Below are positions 1 to 6,859 of a stretch of 7,260 nt of DNA, in pieces (the stretch's first letter is position 1; the number at the start of each line of letters is the position of its first letter). Under the pieces are notes generated by a model. That model did not search any database and had not been told where the DNA came from. It saw only the letters and a program-made list of their open reading frames with translations. Source of the stretch: an uncultured bacterium (GTDB lineage: Bacteria; Desulfobacterota; Desulfovibrionia; Desulfovibrionales; Desulfovibrionaceae); NCBI GenBank assembly GCA_905215675.1, contig CAJMRA010000118.1, forward strand, positions 1-7,260, in the 5' to 3' direction. Position numbers and translations under genes: made by a program.

Positions 1-66
1 AAGGATGGGGGGCCTGGGGGGAAGGAAACACCCTTGTGCGCTAGCCAAGGGGGTTCCCTTCCCCCC
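1..66 (-). repeat. Type A palindromic repeat / probable 3' end of the panC-metK transcript
   Basis: On the minus strand, 27 bases after the metK stop, a long imperfect inverted repeat begins. Arms at 16-36 and 46-66 pair with two mismatches (26/56 and 30/52) around a 9-base loop at 37-45. The outer stem is G6-AAGG against CCTT-C6. The tail that follows (positions 15 to 1, minus strand) reads AGGCCCCCCATCC. The same outer stem and tail occur after recD2 at 6860-6930, so this is one copy of a repeat family and may be cut by the window edge. There is no U-run directly after the stem, so it is not a textbook intrinsic terminator. A 3'-end or mRNA-stabilising role is inferred from its position only. 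Confidence 0.6.
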
Positions 67-93
67 AGAAGAACGATTTCGTGTTAACTCGCC

Positions 94-1266
94 CTAGACC
101 TTGGCGGCCGTGCGCAGATCCGCCACGGCGTCGGTCTTTTCCCAGGAAAATTCAGGCAGCTCGCGGCCGAAATGGCCGTAGCAGGAAGTCTTGGAGTAAA
201 TGGGGCGCTTCAGATCAAGGCGCTTCGTGATGAAGTAGGGGCGCATGTCGAAGACTTCGCGCACGGCCCGCGTCAGCACTTCATCGGGAATGTCGCTGCT
301 GCCCTGCGAGGACACCAGCACGCTCACGGGCTCGGCCACGCCGATGCAGTAGGCGATCTGCACTTCGCACACGGGAGCCAGTCCGGCCGCCACCACGTTC
401 TTGGCAATATACCGGCCCATATAAGCGCCGGAACGGTCCACCTTGGAGGGGTCCTTGCCGGAGAACGCGCCGCCGCCGTGATGGCCGCTGCCGCCGTAGG
501 TATCCTGAATAATCTTGCGGCCGGTCAGACCGCAGTCGCCCATGGGGCCACCGATGACGAAACGGCCGGTGGTATTGATGAAAATTTCGCAGTCCTTTTC
601 GTCAAAGTAGCCGGACGGCTCCAGAACGGGACGGATGACGTGCTTCTTGACGGCTTCGATGATGTCGTCCTGCGAAGCCGACGCCGCATGCTGGGTGGAA
701 ACAACCACGTTGTTGATGCGCACGGGCTTGCCGTCCTGATATTCAAAGGACACCTGCGTCTTGCCGTCGGGACGGAAGAAGGGCACGGCGCCGTCCTTGC
801 GCACGCGGGTCAGCTGCTGGGAAAGCTGATGCGCCCAGTAAATGGGAGCGGGCATGAGCGTGGCGGTTTCATTGCAGGCAAAGCCGAACATCATGCCCTG
901 GTCGCCCGCGCCCTGATCTTCGGGAGCCGCGCGCAGCACGCCCTGCGCGATGTCGGGCGACTGATGGTCGATGGAGGAAATGACGGCGCAGGTCTCGGCG
1001 TCAAAACCCATGTCCGAGCTGGTGTAGCCGATATCGCGGATGGTCTGGCGCACGACCTTGGGCAGGTCGGCGTAGCCCTTGGTCGTGATTTCACCGGCGA
1101 TGACGGCCATGCCCGTCGTCACCAGCGTTTCGCACGCCACATGCGCGTCGGGGTCCTGCTCCAGCAGGGTGTCGAGCACGGCGTCGGAAATCTGATCCGC
1201 CACCTTGTCGGGATGCCCTTCGGTCACGGATTCGGAAGTGAAAAAGTATTTGCCTTTGGTCTGCAT
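94..1266 (-). CDS. metK: S-adenosylmethionine synthetase (methionine adenosyltransferase)
   Basis: This 390-residue cytosolic enzyme makes S-adenosylmethionine from ATP and methionine, releasing phosphate and pyrophosphate. The family is normally about 380-400 residues, so the gene is full length. Visible motifs are TSESVTEGHPDK (residues 10-21, with H18 and D20 matching the catalytic His and metal-binding Asp of the family), signature 1 GAGDQGMMFGFA (119-130) and the glycine-rich signature 2 GGGAFSGKD (264-272). The frame stays open 11 codons further upstream, but ATG at 1266 is preferred: GAGGAG lies 7 bases before it, and homologues start close to the FTSESV motif. It is the second gene after panC (56-bp gap), and the gap is too short for a SAM riboswitch. 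It probably depends on the panC promoter, though a weak promoter inside panC cannot be excluded. Identification is very secure. Confidence 0.98.
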   Translation of the reverse strand: MQTKGKYFFTSESVTEGHPDKVADQISDAVLDTLLEQDPDAHVACETLVTTGMAVIAGEITTKGYADLPKVVRQTIRDIGYTSSDMGFDAETCAVISSIDHQSPDIAQGVLRAAPEDQGAGDQGMMFGFACNETATLMPAPIYWAHQLSQQLTRVRKDGAVPFFRPDGKTQVSFEYQDGKPVRINNVVVSTQHAASASQDDIIEAVKKHVIRPVLEPSGYFDEKDCEIFINTTGRFVIGGPMGDCGLTGRKIIQDTYGGSGHHGGGAFSGKDPSKVDRSGAYMGRYIAKNVVAAGLAPVCEVQIAYCIGVAEPVSVLVSSQGSSDIPDEVLTRAVREVFDMRPYFITKRLDLKRPIYSKTSCYGHFGRELPEFSWEKTDAVADLRTAAKV

Positions 1267-1273
1267 ATAAAAA

Positions 1274-1279
1274 CTCCTC
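1274..1279 (-). promoter_or_regulatory. metK ribosome binding site
   Basis: GAGGAG on the minus strand lies 7 bases upstream of ATG 1266. It fixes the metK start there rather than at the upstream in-frame ATG at 1299, and it is the strongest Shine-Dalgarno match in the window. Confidence 0.85.
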
Positions 1280-1322
1280 GGGAGAAAACGGCGCGACACG
1301 CCCTGCGGCGGCGACCGGCGGA

Positions 1323-2177
1323 TTACAGGGTCAGCAGAATATTGTCGATAAGGCGGGCCTTGCCCATGCGCACGGCGCAGGCCATGAGCGCGGGACGGCC
1401 GGGCTCCAGCATGTCCACCGGCTGCAGGGATTCGGGATCGACGACGGCCAGATAGTCAAGACGCCCCAGCGTCAGGAACTCCGCCCAGCGCACCAGCACC
1501 GCGTCGCGCAGCACCTTGACGCGCGCCTCGCCCCGGGCCGCCAGCGCGCGCGCCGCCTGCAAACCGCGTTGCAGTTCGGGAGCCTGCGCCCGTTCCTCCG
1601 GCGTCAGATAGACGTTGCGCGAGGACAGGGCCAGCCCGTCGGCCTCCCGCACGATGGGACAGGTCTCGATGCGCACGGGCACATTGAGATCGCGTACCAT
1701 GCGCCGCAAAACGGCCTGCTGCTGCCAGTCCTTCTGCCCGAATACGGCCCTGTCCGCCTGCGTCAGCATGAACAGCTTCATGACGACCGTGCAGACGCCG
1801 CGAAAATGCGTGGGCCGCGACAGACCGCACAGGCCGTGCGACAGCTCCGGCACTTCCACCCAGGTGGCATGATCCGGCGCGTACATGCTGCCCTCGTCGG
1901 GAATGAACAACACGTCGGCCCCGTGCCGCTCGGCAATGGCGGCGTCCCGCTCGTGATCGCGCGGGTAGGCGGCCAGGTCCTCGTTGGGGCCGAACTGGGT
2001 GGGATTGACGAACAGGCTCACCACCATGCGCCTGGCCAGAGGACGCGCATGGTCCATCAGGCTTTCGTGTCCCGCGTGATAGTAGCCCATGGTGGGCACG
2101 AGAACGATGTCCTCGCCCTGCGCATGCCATTGGCGGCATTGGGCCGCCAGCTCTTGGGGTGTGGTTAATATCTGCAT
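1323..2177 (-). CDS. panC: Pantothenate synthetase (pantoate--beta-alanine ligase)
   Basis: This 284-residue cytosolic enzyme joins pantoate and beta-alanine with ATP, through a pantoyl-adenylate, in the last step of pantothenate (CoA precursor) synthesis. Family features are all present: the HIGH-like nucleotide motif PTMGYYHAGH (residues 28-37, H34 and H37), SLFVNPTQFGPNEDLAAYPR (54-73), RPTHFRGV (121-128), the FGQKD lysine motif (146-150) followed by WQQ, and ADGLALSSRN (179-188) in the KMSKS-like region. Length matches the family. YYHAGH and KDWQQ replace the more common ALHEGH and KDYQQ; I believe these are lineage variants rather than defects. The start at 2177 gives the usual N-terminus (MQI..TT). 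No good Shine-Dalgarno precedes it: the leader just before the ATG is A/T-rich. It is the first gene of the panC-metK unit and is divergent from sppA. Confidence 0.97.
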   Translation of the reverse strand: MQILTTPQELAAQCRQWHAQGEDIVLVPTMGYYHAGHESLMDHARPLARRMVVSLFVNPTQFGPNEDLAAYPRDHERDAAIAERHGADVLFIPDEGSMYAPDHATWVEVPELSHGLCGLSRPTHFRGVCTVVMKLFMLTQADRAVFGQKDWQQQAVLRRMVRDLNVPVRIETCPIVREADGLALSSRNVYLTPEERAQAPELQRGLQAARALAARGEARVKVLRDAVLVRWAEFLTLGRLDYLAVVDPESLQPVDMLEPGRPALMACAVRMGKARLIDNILLTL

Positions 2178-2211
2178 ATCAAGTTATGGTAATATAGTTG
2201 CTGGGAAATCC

Positions 2212-2240
2212 CTTATACATGGCGCGGCCTCTCTTGTAAA
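2212..2240 (-). promoter_or_regulatory. Sigma70-type promoter for panC-metK
   Basis: On the minus strand, TTTACA (2240-2235) and TATAAG (2217-2212) are separated by exactly 17 bases. The -35 box matches TTGACA at 5 of 6 positions and the -10 box matches TATAAT at 5 of 6. Predicted transcription start is near 2205, giving a leader of about 28 bases before panC. A small inverted repeat, GGGAAATCCC (2203-2212), sits over the predicted start, but whether it binds anything is unknown. The position upstream of the first gene of the unit supports the call. Confidence 0.65.
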
Positions 2241-2301
2241 GCATAAGCTTGCCCCTTTCCACGCTCTTTTCGTCCGGGGAAAAAGCGGCTATGCTGCCGC
2301 C

Positions 2302-3276
2302 ATGAAAACCGCCGACGACGATTTTTCCTTTACCGTCGAAAACGCCGCGCCCTGCGCCGGCGTCTGTCCCCTGGCCCGCATTCCCGAACCGGTCTGGAAG
2401 CACTGGCTGCGCCTGCCCTTCCGCAAGCGTCATCCTTGGCTGTTCCGCCTCGGCGTGCTGCTGGCGGCGCTGCTGATCCTGACGCTGGTCCTGACCGGCG
2501 ACGAGGATGCCTTCGGCGACGATCGGATTGCGCTGGTCTCCGTCTCCGGTCCCATTCTCGACATCGGCCCCAATCTGGAATGGATACGCAAAATCACGAA
2601 CAATCCGCGCGTCAAGGGCGTGCTGGTGCGCGTGGATTCCCCCGGCGGCGGCGCGGCAGCCTCGCAGGAGCTGTACGCAAGCCTGAAGGAACTGGCGGGC
2701 TCGCGTCCCGTGGCCGTTTCCATGGGCAGCACGGCCGCCTCGGGCGGCGTCATGGTCGCCATGGCGGGTTCCCGCATCTTCGCCAATCCCTCCACGGTGA
2801 CGGGCAGCATCGGCGTCCGCATGGATATTCCCCAGATCGGAACCCTGCTGAACAAGATCGGCATCGGACAGGAAACCCTGACCACAGCGCCCTACAAGGA
2901 CGCGGGCTCGCCCCTGAAACCCCTGACGCCGGAACAGCGCGCCTATTTCAAGGAAGTGCTGGACGACATGCACGCGCAGTTTGTGGACATCGTGGCTTCC
3001 GGCCGCCGCATGCCCCGCGAAAAGGCCGCCGCACTGGCCGACGGGCGCATATTTACCGGGCGCGAGGCCCTGCGCCTCGGCCTCGTGGACGAGCTGGGCG
3101 GCGAATCGGCCGCCCTGCGCTGGCTTGCCGCGCGGTGCGATATTCCCGCCGCCCGTCCCCTGCTCAAGAAACCCGAGGAAGACTTCTGGCTGGAACGCCG
3201 CCTGAAAAGCTGGTTCGGGCTGGCCCTTTCCACGCTGGACGCCGCGCCCCGGCCGGCCTTCCTTCATCAGCTTTAG
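2302..3276 (+). CDS. sppA: Signal peptide peptidase SppA-type, membrane-anchored S49 serine protease
   Basis: This 324-residue protein is a short single-domain S49 peptidase, the class that degrades leftover signal peptides in the membrane. Order: a hydrophilic N-terminal tail (1-46) containing C18 and C22 and ending in basic RKRH; one membrane helix (about 47-64); then the catalytic domain on the outer face. DSPGGG (112-117) matches the oxyanion region. The nucleophile is S147 in GSTAASGG, and the general base is K199 in APYKD, giving the Ser-Lys dyad of the family. The Tyr that often follows ASGG is Val here (V150). The frame is open back to 2089, but that stretch runs through panC and its promoter, so ATG 2302 is chosen. 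Its ribosome binding site is weak: GGGGA at 2276-2280 is 21 bases away. No clear promoter was found in the 124-bp divergent gap. Physiological substrate is not shown by the sequence. Confidence 0.9.
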   Translation: MKTADDDFSFTVENAAPCAGVCPLARIPEPVWKHWLRLPFRKRHPWLFRLGVLLAALLILTLVLTGDEDAFGDDRIALVSVSGPILDIGPNLEWIRKITNNPRVKGVLVRVDSPGGGAAASQELYASLKELAGSRPVAVSMGSTAASGGVMVAMAGSRIFANPSTVTGSIGVRMDIPQIGTLLNKIGIGQETLTTAPYKDAGSPLKPLTPEQRAYFKEVLDDMHAQFVDIVASGRRMPREKAAALADGRIFTGREALRLGLVDELGGESAALRWLAARCDIPAARPLLKKPEEDFWLERRLKSWFGLALSTLDAAPRPAFLHQL

Positions 3277-3286
3277 AGCAATTTCA

Positions 3287-3386
3287 GTTTGAAACGCTTC
3301 GCGTTTCCAACCATACGGCCTGTCGTTTCGCGGAAAAAACGCGGTTTTTCCGCTCGCTTCGGACCGGGCGGCACAGCGCCGCCCGG
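3287..3386 (+). repeat. Type B three-hairpin intergenic repeat, copy 1 (sppA-aroC gap)
   Basis: Three adjacent inverted repeats fill most of the sppA-aroC gap. H1: GAAACGC (3291-3297) pairs with GCGTTTC (3301-3307) over a TTC loop, extended by three outer pairs beyond one mismatch. H2: CGGAAAAA (3331-3338) pairs with TTTTTCCG (3345-3352), plus an outer G-C pair. H3: CCGGGCGGC (3364-3372) pairs with GCCGCCCGG (3378-3386) over an ACAGC loop. The stretch 3309-3352 recurs, inverted and with one extra A, at 7253-7209, and the similarity continues to H3. It is thus a dispersed element, not just a local terminator. H3 followed by ATTTCCTCCTTTT (3387-3399) could end or attenuate the sppA transcript; this is inferred. 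Confidence 0.7.
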
Positions 3387-3433
3387 ATTTCCTCCTTTTC
3401 CCGGCCCGTTTCCCGCGGGCGCAAGCATTTTCT

Positions 3434-3437
3434 GGAG
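3434..3437 (+). promoter_or_regulatory. aroC ribosome binding site
   Basis: GGAG lies 5 bases before ATG 3443, a modest but well-placed Shine-Dalgarno. It supports this start over other upstream frames. It is independent of sppA, so aroC is probably not translationally coupled to it. Confidence 0.6.
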
Positions 3438-3442
3438 CCAGT

Positions 3443-4543
3443 ATGTCCGGCAATACCTTTGGGCGTCTGCTGCGCCTCACCACCTACGGCGAATCCCACG
3501 GCGCGGGCCTCGGCGGCATCCTCGACGGCTGCCCCGCCGGTCTGCCCCTGTGCGAGGAAGACCTGCAACGGGAACTCGACCTGCGCAAACCCGGCAGCGG
3601 CCCCACGGCCACGGCGCGCAAGGAATCGGATACCGTCCGCATCCTCTCCGGCGTTTTTGAAGGCGTCACCACGGGAACGCCCGTGGCCTTCCATGTGGCC
3701 AACGAGGATCAGCGCTCCCGCGATTACGGCAATCTGGCGGACGTATTCCGCCCGGGCCATGCGGACTGGAGCTATTTCCACAAGTACGGCGTGCGCGATT
3801 ACCGCGGCGGCGGCCGCTCTTCCGGCCGGGAAACCGTCGCCCGCGTGGCCGGAGGCGCCATTGCCAAAAAAATTCTGGCCGTCCGCGGTATCCGCGTGCT
3901 GGCGGCCTGCATCGAGCTGGGCGGCAACGCCGTGCCCCCCCGGGACATCGACATGGACGGCGCGCAGGCGCGCCCCTACTTCGCCGCATCGGACACGGCC
4001 CCGGAACACTGGGACGCCCGCGTCCGCGAAGCCCGCAACGCGCACGACACCCTGGGCGGCATCGTGCAGATCGTGGCGCGCGGCGTGCCCGCCGGGCTCG
4101 GCGAACCGGTTTTCGACAAGCTGGACGCCGTGCTGGCCCACGCGCTGATGAGCGTGGGCGCCGTCAAGGGCGTGGAAGTGGGCGAAGGCTTCAACAGCGC
4201 CTGGCTTATGGGTTCGCAAAACAACGACCCGCTCCAGCCCGGCCCGGACGGCGACCTGAGCGGCCGCGACAACTTCGCAAGCAATCATGCGGGCGGCATT
4301 CTGGGAGGCATCTCCACCGGACAGGAAATCGTGCTGCGCGCGGCGGTCAAGCCCATCGCCTCCATACCGCAGGAACAGCAGACCATCGACAAGAGCGGCA
4401 AGGCCGCGTCCGTCCTGATCGGCGGACGTCACGATCTGTCGGCCATTCCCCGCATCGTTCCCGTGCTGTCCGCCATGACGGCCCTCGCGCTGGCCGACAT
4501 GCTGCTGTTGCAGGAACGGATGATCTGCGGGGATGCGCGCTGA
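3443..4543 (+). CDS. aroC: Chorismate synthase
   Basis: This 366-residue cytosolic enzyme catalyses the last shikimate-pathway step, converting 5-enolpyruvylshikimate-3-phosphate to chorismate with reduced FMN as cofactor. Chorismate feeds aromatic amino acids, folate and quinones. Features: the first signature around TTYGESHGAGLGG (residues 13-25, H19); FRPGHADWSYFHKYG (102-116, catalytic H106), followed by the RDYRGGGRSSGRETVAR block (118-134); SNHAGGILGGISTG (280-293) in the FMN/substrate region; and the C-terminal RHD motif (329-331). After RHD the residues are LSAIPR instead of the common PC-type sequence, and the later Glu of the third signature is Ser (S343). Length is normal. The TGA stop overlaps the recD2 start (TGATG), so the two genes are almost certainly co-transcribed. 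Whether transcription comes from sppA or a separate promoter in the repeat-filled gap is unresolved. Confidence 0.97.
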   Translation: MSGNTFGRLLRLTTYGESHGAGLGGILDGCPAGLPLCEEDLQRELDLRKPGSGPTATARKESDTVRILSGVFEGVTTGTPVAFHVANEDQRSRDYGNLADVFRPGHADWSYFHKYGVRDYRGGGRSSGRETVARVAGGAIAKKILAVRGIRVLAACIELGGNAVPPRDIDMDGAQARPYFAASDTAPEHWDARVREARNAHDTLGGIVQIVARGVPAGLGEPVFDKLDAVLAHALMSVGAVKGVEVGEGFNSAWLMGSQNNDPLQPGPDGDLSGRDNFASNHAGGILGGISTGQEIVLRAAVKPIASIPQEQQTIDKSGKAASVLIGGRHDLSAIPRIVPVLSAMTALALADMLLLQERMICGDAR

Positions 4544-6822
4544 TGGCCGATCTGCCCCTGCTTTCCTCTCCCGACGTCGCGGAACTGACCGGCACGCTCG
4601 AACGCGTGGTCTTTCATAACGAGGAAAACGGCTACACCGTCTTCCGCCTCGTGCCGGACAAGGCCCTTGCCGGAGAATCAAAGGTCGCGGGCGCGCCGCC
4701 GCGTACCGTCAGCCGCGATCCCGTCACCTGCGTGGGACATACCGTCGGCCCGCAGGCGGGAACCCACGTCCGCGTGACAGGCCGCTGGGTCAACAATCCC
4801 CGCTTCGGCCGCCAGCTGGAATTTTCCCATCTGGAGGAAATGCTGCCGGTCACCAGCGAAGGCATACGCCTGTATCTGGCCTCCGGGCTGATCAAGGGCG
4901 TGGGCGAAAGCCTCGCCGGGCGCATCGTGGACGCGTTCGGCCCGGATACCATCCGCATTCTGGACGAGGAACCCGATCGGCTGCTCTCCGTTCACGGCGT
5001 CGGCAAAAAGGGACTGCAACGCATCAAGGAAAGCTGGGCCGCCCACCGGGGCATCCGCGATCTCATGCTCTTTCTGCAACCACACGGCATCACGCCCGCC
5101 TATGCCGTGCGCATCTACCGCGCCTACGGCGCGGACGCGCTTCAGGTCGTGCGTGAAAATCCCTACCGGCTGGCCATGGACATTCACGGCATAGGCTTCG
5201 TCACCGCCGATGCCGCGGCCCGCAAGCTCGGCTTCACCGAACTGCACCCCCTGCGCGTGCAGGCGGGTATTCTCTATCTGCTCCAGAAGGCCACGGACGA
5301 CGGGCACGTCTATCTGCCGCAAACCAAGCTGGAAGAGGCCGCCTGCGCCCAGCTGGGCGTGGACGCGGACCTTGTGCGCGAAGCCCTGAACGCCCTGGAG
5401 GCCGACGAACGCATCGTGCGCGAAATGCCGGAAGAAGCAGGGACCCTCGCCGCCGACGACGAAACGCTGCGCAACGAGGGCCCCGGCGTCTATCTCCGGC
5501 GCTTCTATCACTACGAATCAAAAATCGCCTTTTACCTGCGCCGTCTGCTGCACGCGCCCAAGTCCGTCCGCTTTCCCGATCCCGACGCGCTGGTGGAAAA
5601 AATCACCTCGGCCCTGCCCATCACCCTGGCCCCGGAACAGCTCGAGGCCGTGCGCACGGCCGCCCGCAGCAAGGTCATGGTGCTGACCGGCGGCCCCGGT
5701 ACCGGCAAGACCACCATCATCAACGCCATCATCAATCTTTTTGCGGAAGTGCGCGCCAAGATACTTCTTGCCGCCCCCACGGGCCGCGCCGCCAAGCGCA
5801 TGAGCGAAACCACCCGGCGCGAAGCCCGCACCATTCACCGCCTGCTGGAGTACAGTCCCAAGGAGGACGGCTTCGCCCGCAACGAGGATACGCCCCTGGC
5901 CTGCGCCCTGCTCGTGGTGGACGAAGCTTCCATGATGGACGTCCAGCTTTTCTACCACCTGCTCAAGGCCGTGCCCCTGGGCGCGACCGTCATTCTCGTG
6001 GGCGACGTGCATCAGCTTCCCTCCGTGGGTCCGGGCAACGTCCTTTCCGATATCATTGCCTCCCGCGCCGTCCCCGTGGCCGAGCTGACGGAAATTTTCC
6101 GGCAGTCCGCCGAAAGCGAAATCATCTGCAACGCCCATCTGATCAACAAGGGCGAAGTCCCCTCGCTGGAATCCAGCAAGGATCGTCTTTCCGATTTCTA
6201 CTTCATCCGGCAGAGTCCCCCCGAAAAGGCCGCGGAAATGATCGTCGATCTGGTGCGCAACCACATTCCCCGCCGCTTCGGTCTGGACCCCGTGGACGAC
6301 ATTCAGGTGCTCACCCCCATGATCAAGGGAGAAGTCGGGGCAACGGCCATGAACCACCGGCTTCAGGAAGCCCTCAACCCCAACGGGCTTGAAGTGCGCA
6401 AGGGCGAGCGGGCCTTCCGGCTGCACGACAAGGTCATGCAGATCCGCAACAACTACGACAAGGACGTCTTCAACGGCGACATGGGCCGCATCTCCCACAT
6501 GAGCCCCTCCGATCGAACCCTGAGCGTGGACTTCGACGGGCGCGTCGTCCCCTACGACTTCGAGGATCTCGACGAACTCGCCCCGGCCTACGCCATTTCC
6601 ATTCACAAGTCGCAAGGCTCGGAATACCCCGCCGTCGTCATCCCGCTCATGATGCAGCACTACGTCCTGCTGCAACGCAATCTCGTCTATACCGGCGTCA
6701 CCCGGGGAAAGCGGCTGGTCGTGCTGGTGGGCGAAAGCCGCGCCCTGCATATGGCCGTCAAGAACAACAAGACCCGCAAGCGCCATACCCGCCTTGCCCT
6801 GCGCCTGCGCGGCGTCGATTAG
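4543..6822 (+). CDS. recD2: RecD2-type (YrrC-like) ATP-dependent DNA helicase, SF1B
   Basis: This 759-residue protein is a 5'-to-3' DNA helicase of the RecD2 family, found in bacteria where RecD-like proteins act outside RecBCD, in repair and fork maintenance. Order: an N-terminal OB-like segment beginning ELTGTLERVVFHNEENGYTVF (about 14-100); tandem helix-hairpin-helix segments (GLIKGVGESLAGRI 115-128 and LLSVHGVGKKGLQRI 147-161); a middle winged-helix-like region (about 235-310); then the motor. Motor motifs are Walker A GGPGTGKTT (383-391, K389), APTGRAAKRM (411-420), Walker B VVDEASMMD (458-466), motif III GDVHQLPSVG (487-496), TEIFRQ (516-521), IHKSQGSEYPAVVIPL (687-702) and YTGVTRGK (716-723). 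Length lies between known RecD2 proteins of Deinococcus and Bacillus. The start overlaps the aroC stop by one base, with GGGGA (4529-4533) 9 bases upstream, so translation is probably coupled. No recB or recC is in the window. Confidence 0.96.
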   Translation: MADLPLLSSPDVAELTGTLERVVFHNEENGYTVFRLVPDKALAGESKVAGAPPRTVSRDPVTCVGHTVGPQAGTHVRVTGRWVNNPRFGRQLEFSHLEEMLPVTSEGIRLYLASGLIKGVGESLAGRIVDAFGPDTIRILDEEPDRLLSVHGVGKKGLQRIKESWAAHRGIRDLMLFLQPHGITPAYAVRIYRAYGADALQVVRENPYRLAMDIHGIGFVTADAAARKLGFTELHPLRVQAGILYLLQKATDDGHVYLPQTKLEEAACAQLGVDADLVREALNALEADERIVREMPEEAGTLAADDETLRNEGPGVYLRRFYHYESKIAFYLRRLLHAPKSVRFPDPDALVEKITSALPITLAPEQLEAVRTAARSKVMVLTGGPGTGKTTIINAIINLFAEVRAKILLAAPTGRAAKRMSETTRREARTIHRLLEYSPKEDGFARNEDTPLACALLVVDEASMMDVQLFYHLLKAVPLGATVILVGDVHQLPSVGPGNVLSDIIASRAVPVAELTEIFRQSAESEIICNAHLINKGEVPSLESSKDRLSDFYFIRQSPPEKAAEMIVDLVRNHIPRRFGLDPVDDIQVLTPMIKGEVGATAMNHRLQEALNPNGLEVRKGERAFRLHDKVMQIRNNYDKDVFNGDMGRISHMSPSDRTLSVDFDGRVVPYDFEDLDELAPAYAISIHKSQGSEYPAVVIPLMMQHYVLLQRNLVYTGVTRGKRLVVLVGESRALHMAVKNNKTRKRHTRLALRLRGVD

Positions 6823-6859
6823 CGCCGCTGCGCTGGCAGGGCAATCGGCCGGAGTTTTG

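Noticed and set aside
1267..1299. Eleven-codon N-terminal extension of metK
   Set aside because: The extension is not like MetK N-termini, and the strong GAGGAG sits inside it at the right distance from ATG 1266.
1267..1322. SAM riboswitch upstream of metK
   Set aside because: The gap from panC is only 56 bases and contains no recognisable SAM riboswitch fold; the leader of panC is also too short.
172..1455. 427-residue open frame antisense to metK and the end of panC
   Set aside because: It mirrors strongly GC-biased codons of the real genes, shows low-complexity His/Gly/Ala-rich sequence with no family motif, and crosses a gene boundary. metK is unequivocal on the other strand.
2089..2301. 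Extended sppA start at 2089
   Set aside because: The extra 71 codons overlap panC and its promoter on the other strand and show no conserved sequence.
3287..3386. CRISPR-like array
   Set aside because: The inverted repeats differ from one another and are not regularly spaced direct repeats with spacers; no cas gene is present.
2179..3483. 434-residue open frame antisense to sppA
   Set aside because: It runs through the type B repeat and the divergent promoter region and has no recognisable domain; it is a GC-bias shadow.
3284..4681. 465-residue open frame antisense to aroC
   Set aside because: It spans the repeat, aroC and the start of recD2 with no motif, while the aroC signatures are clear on the plus strand.
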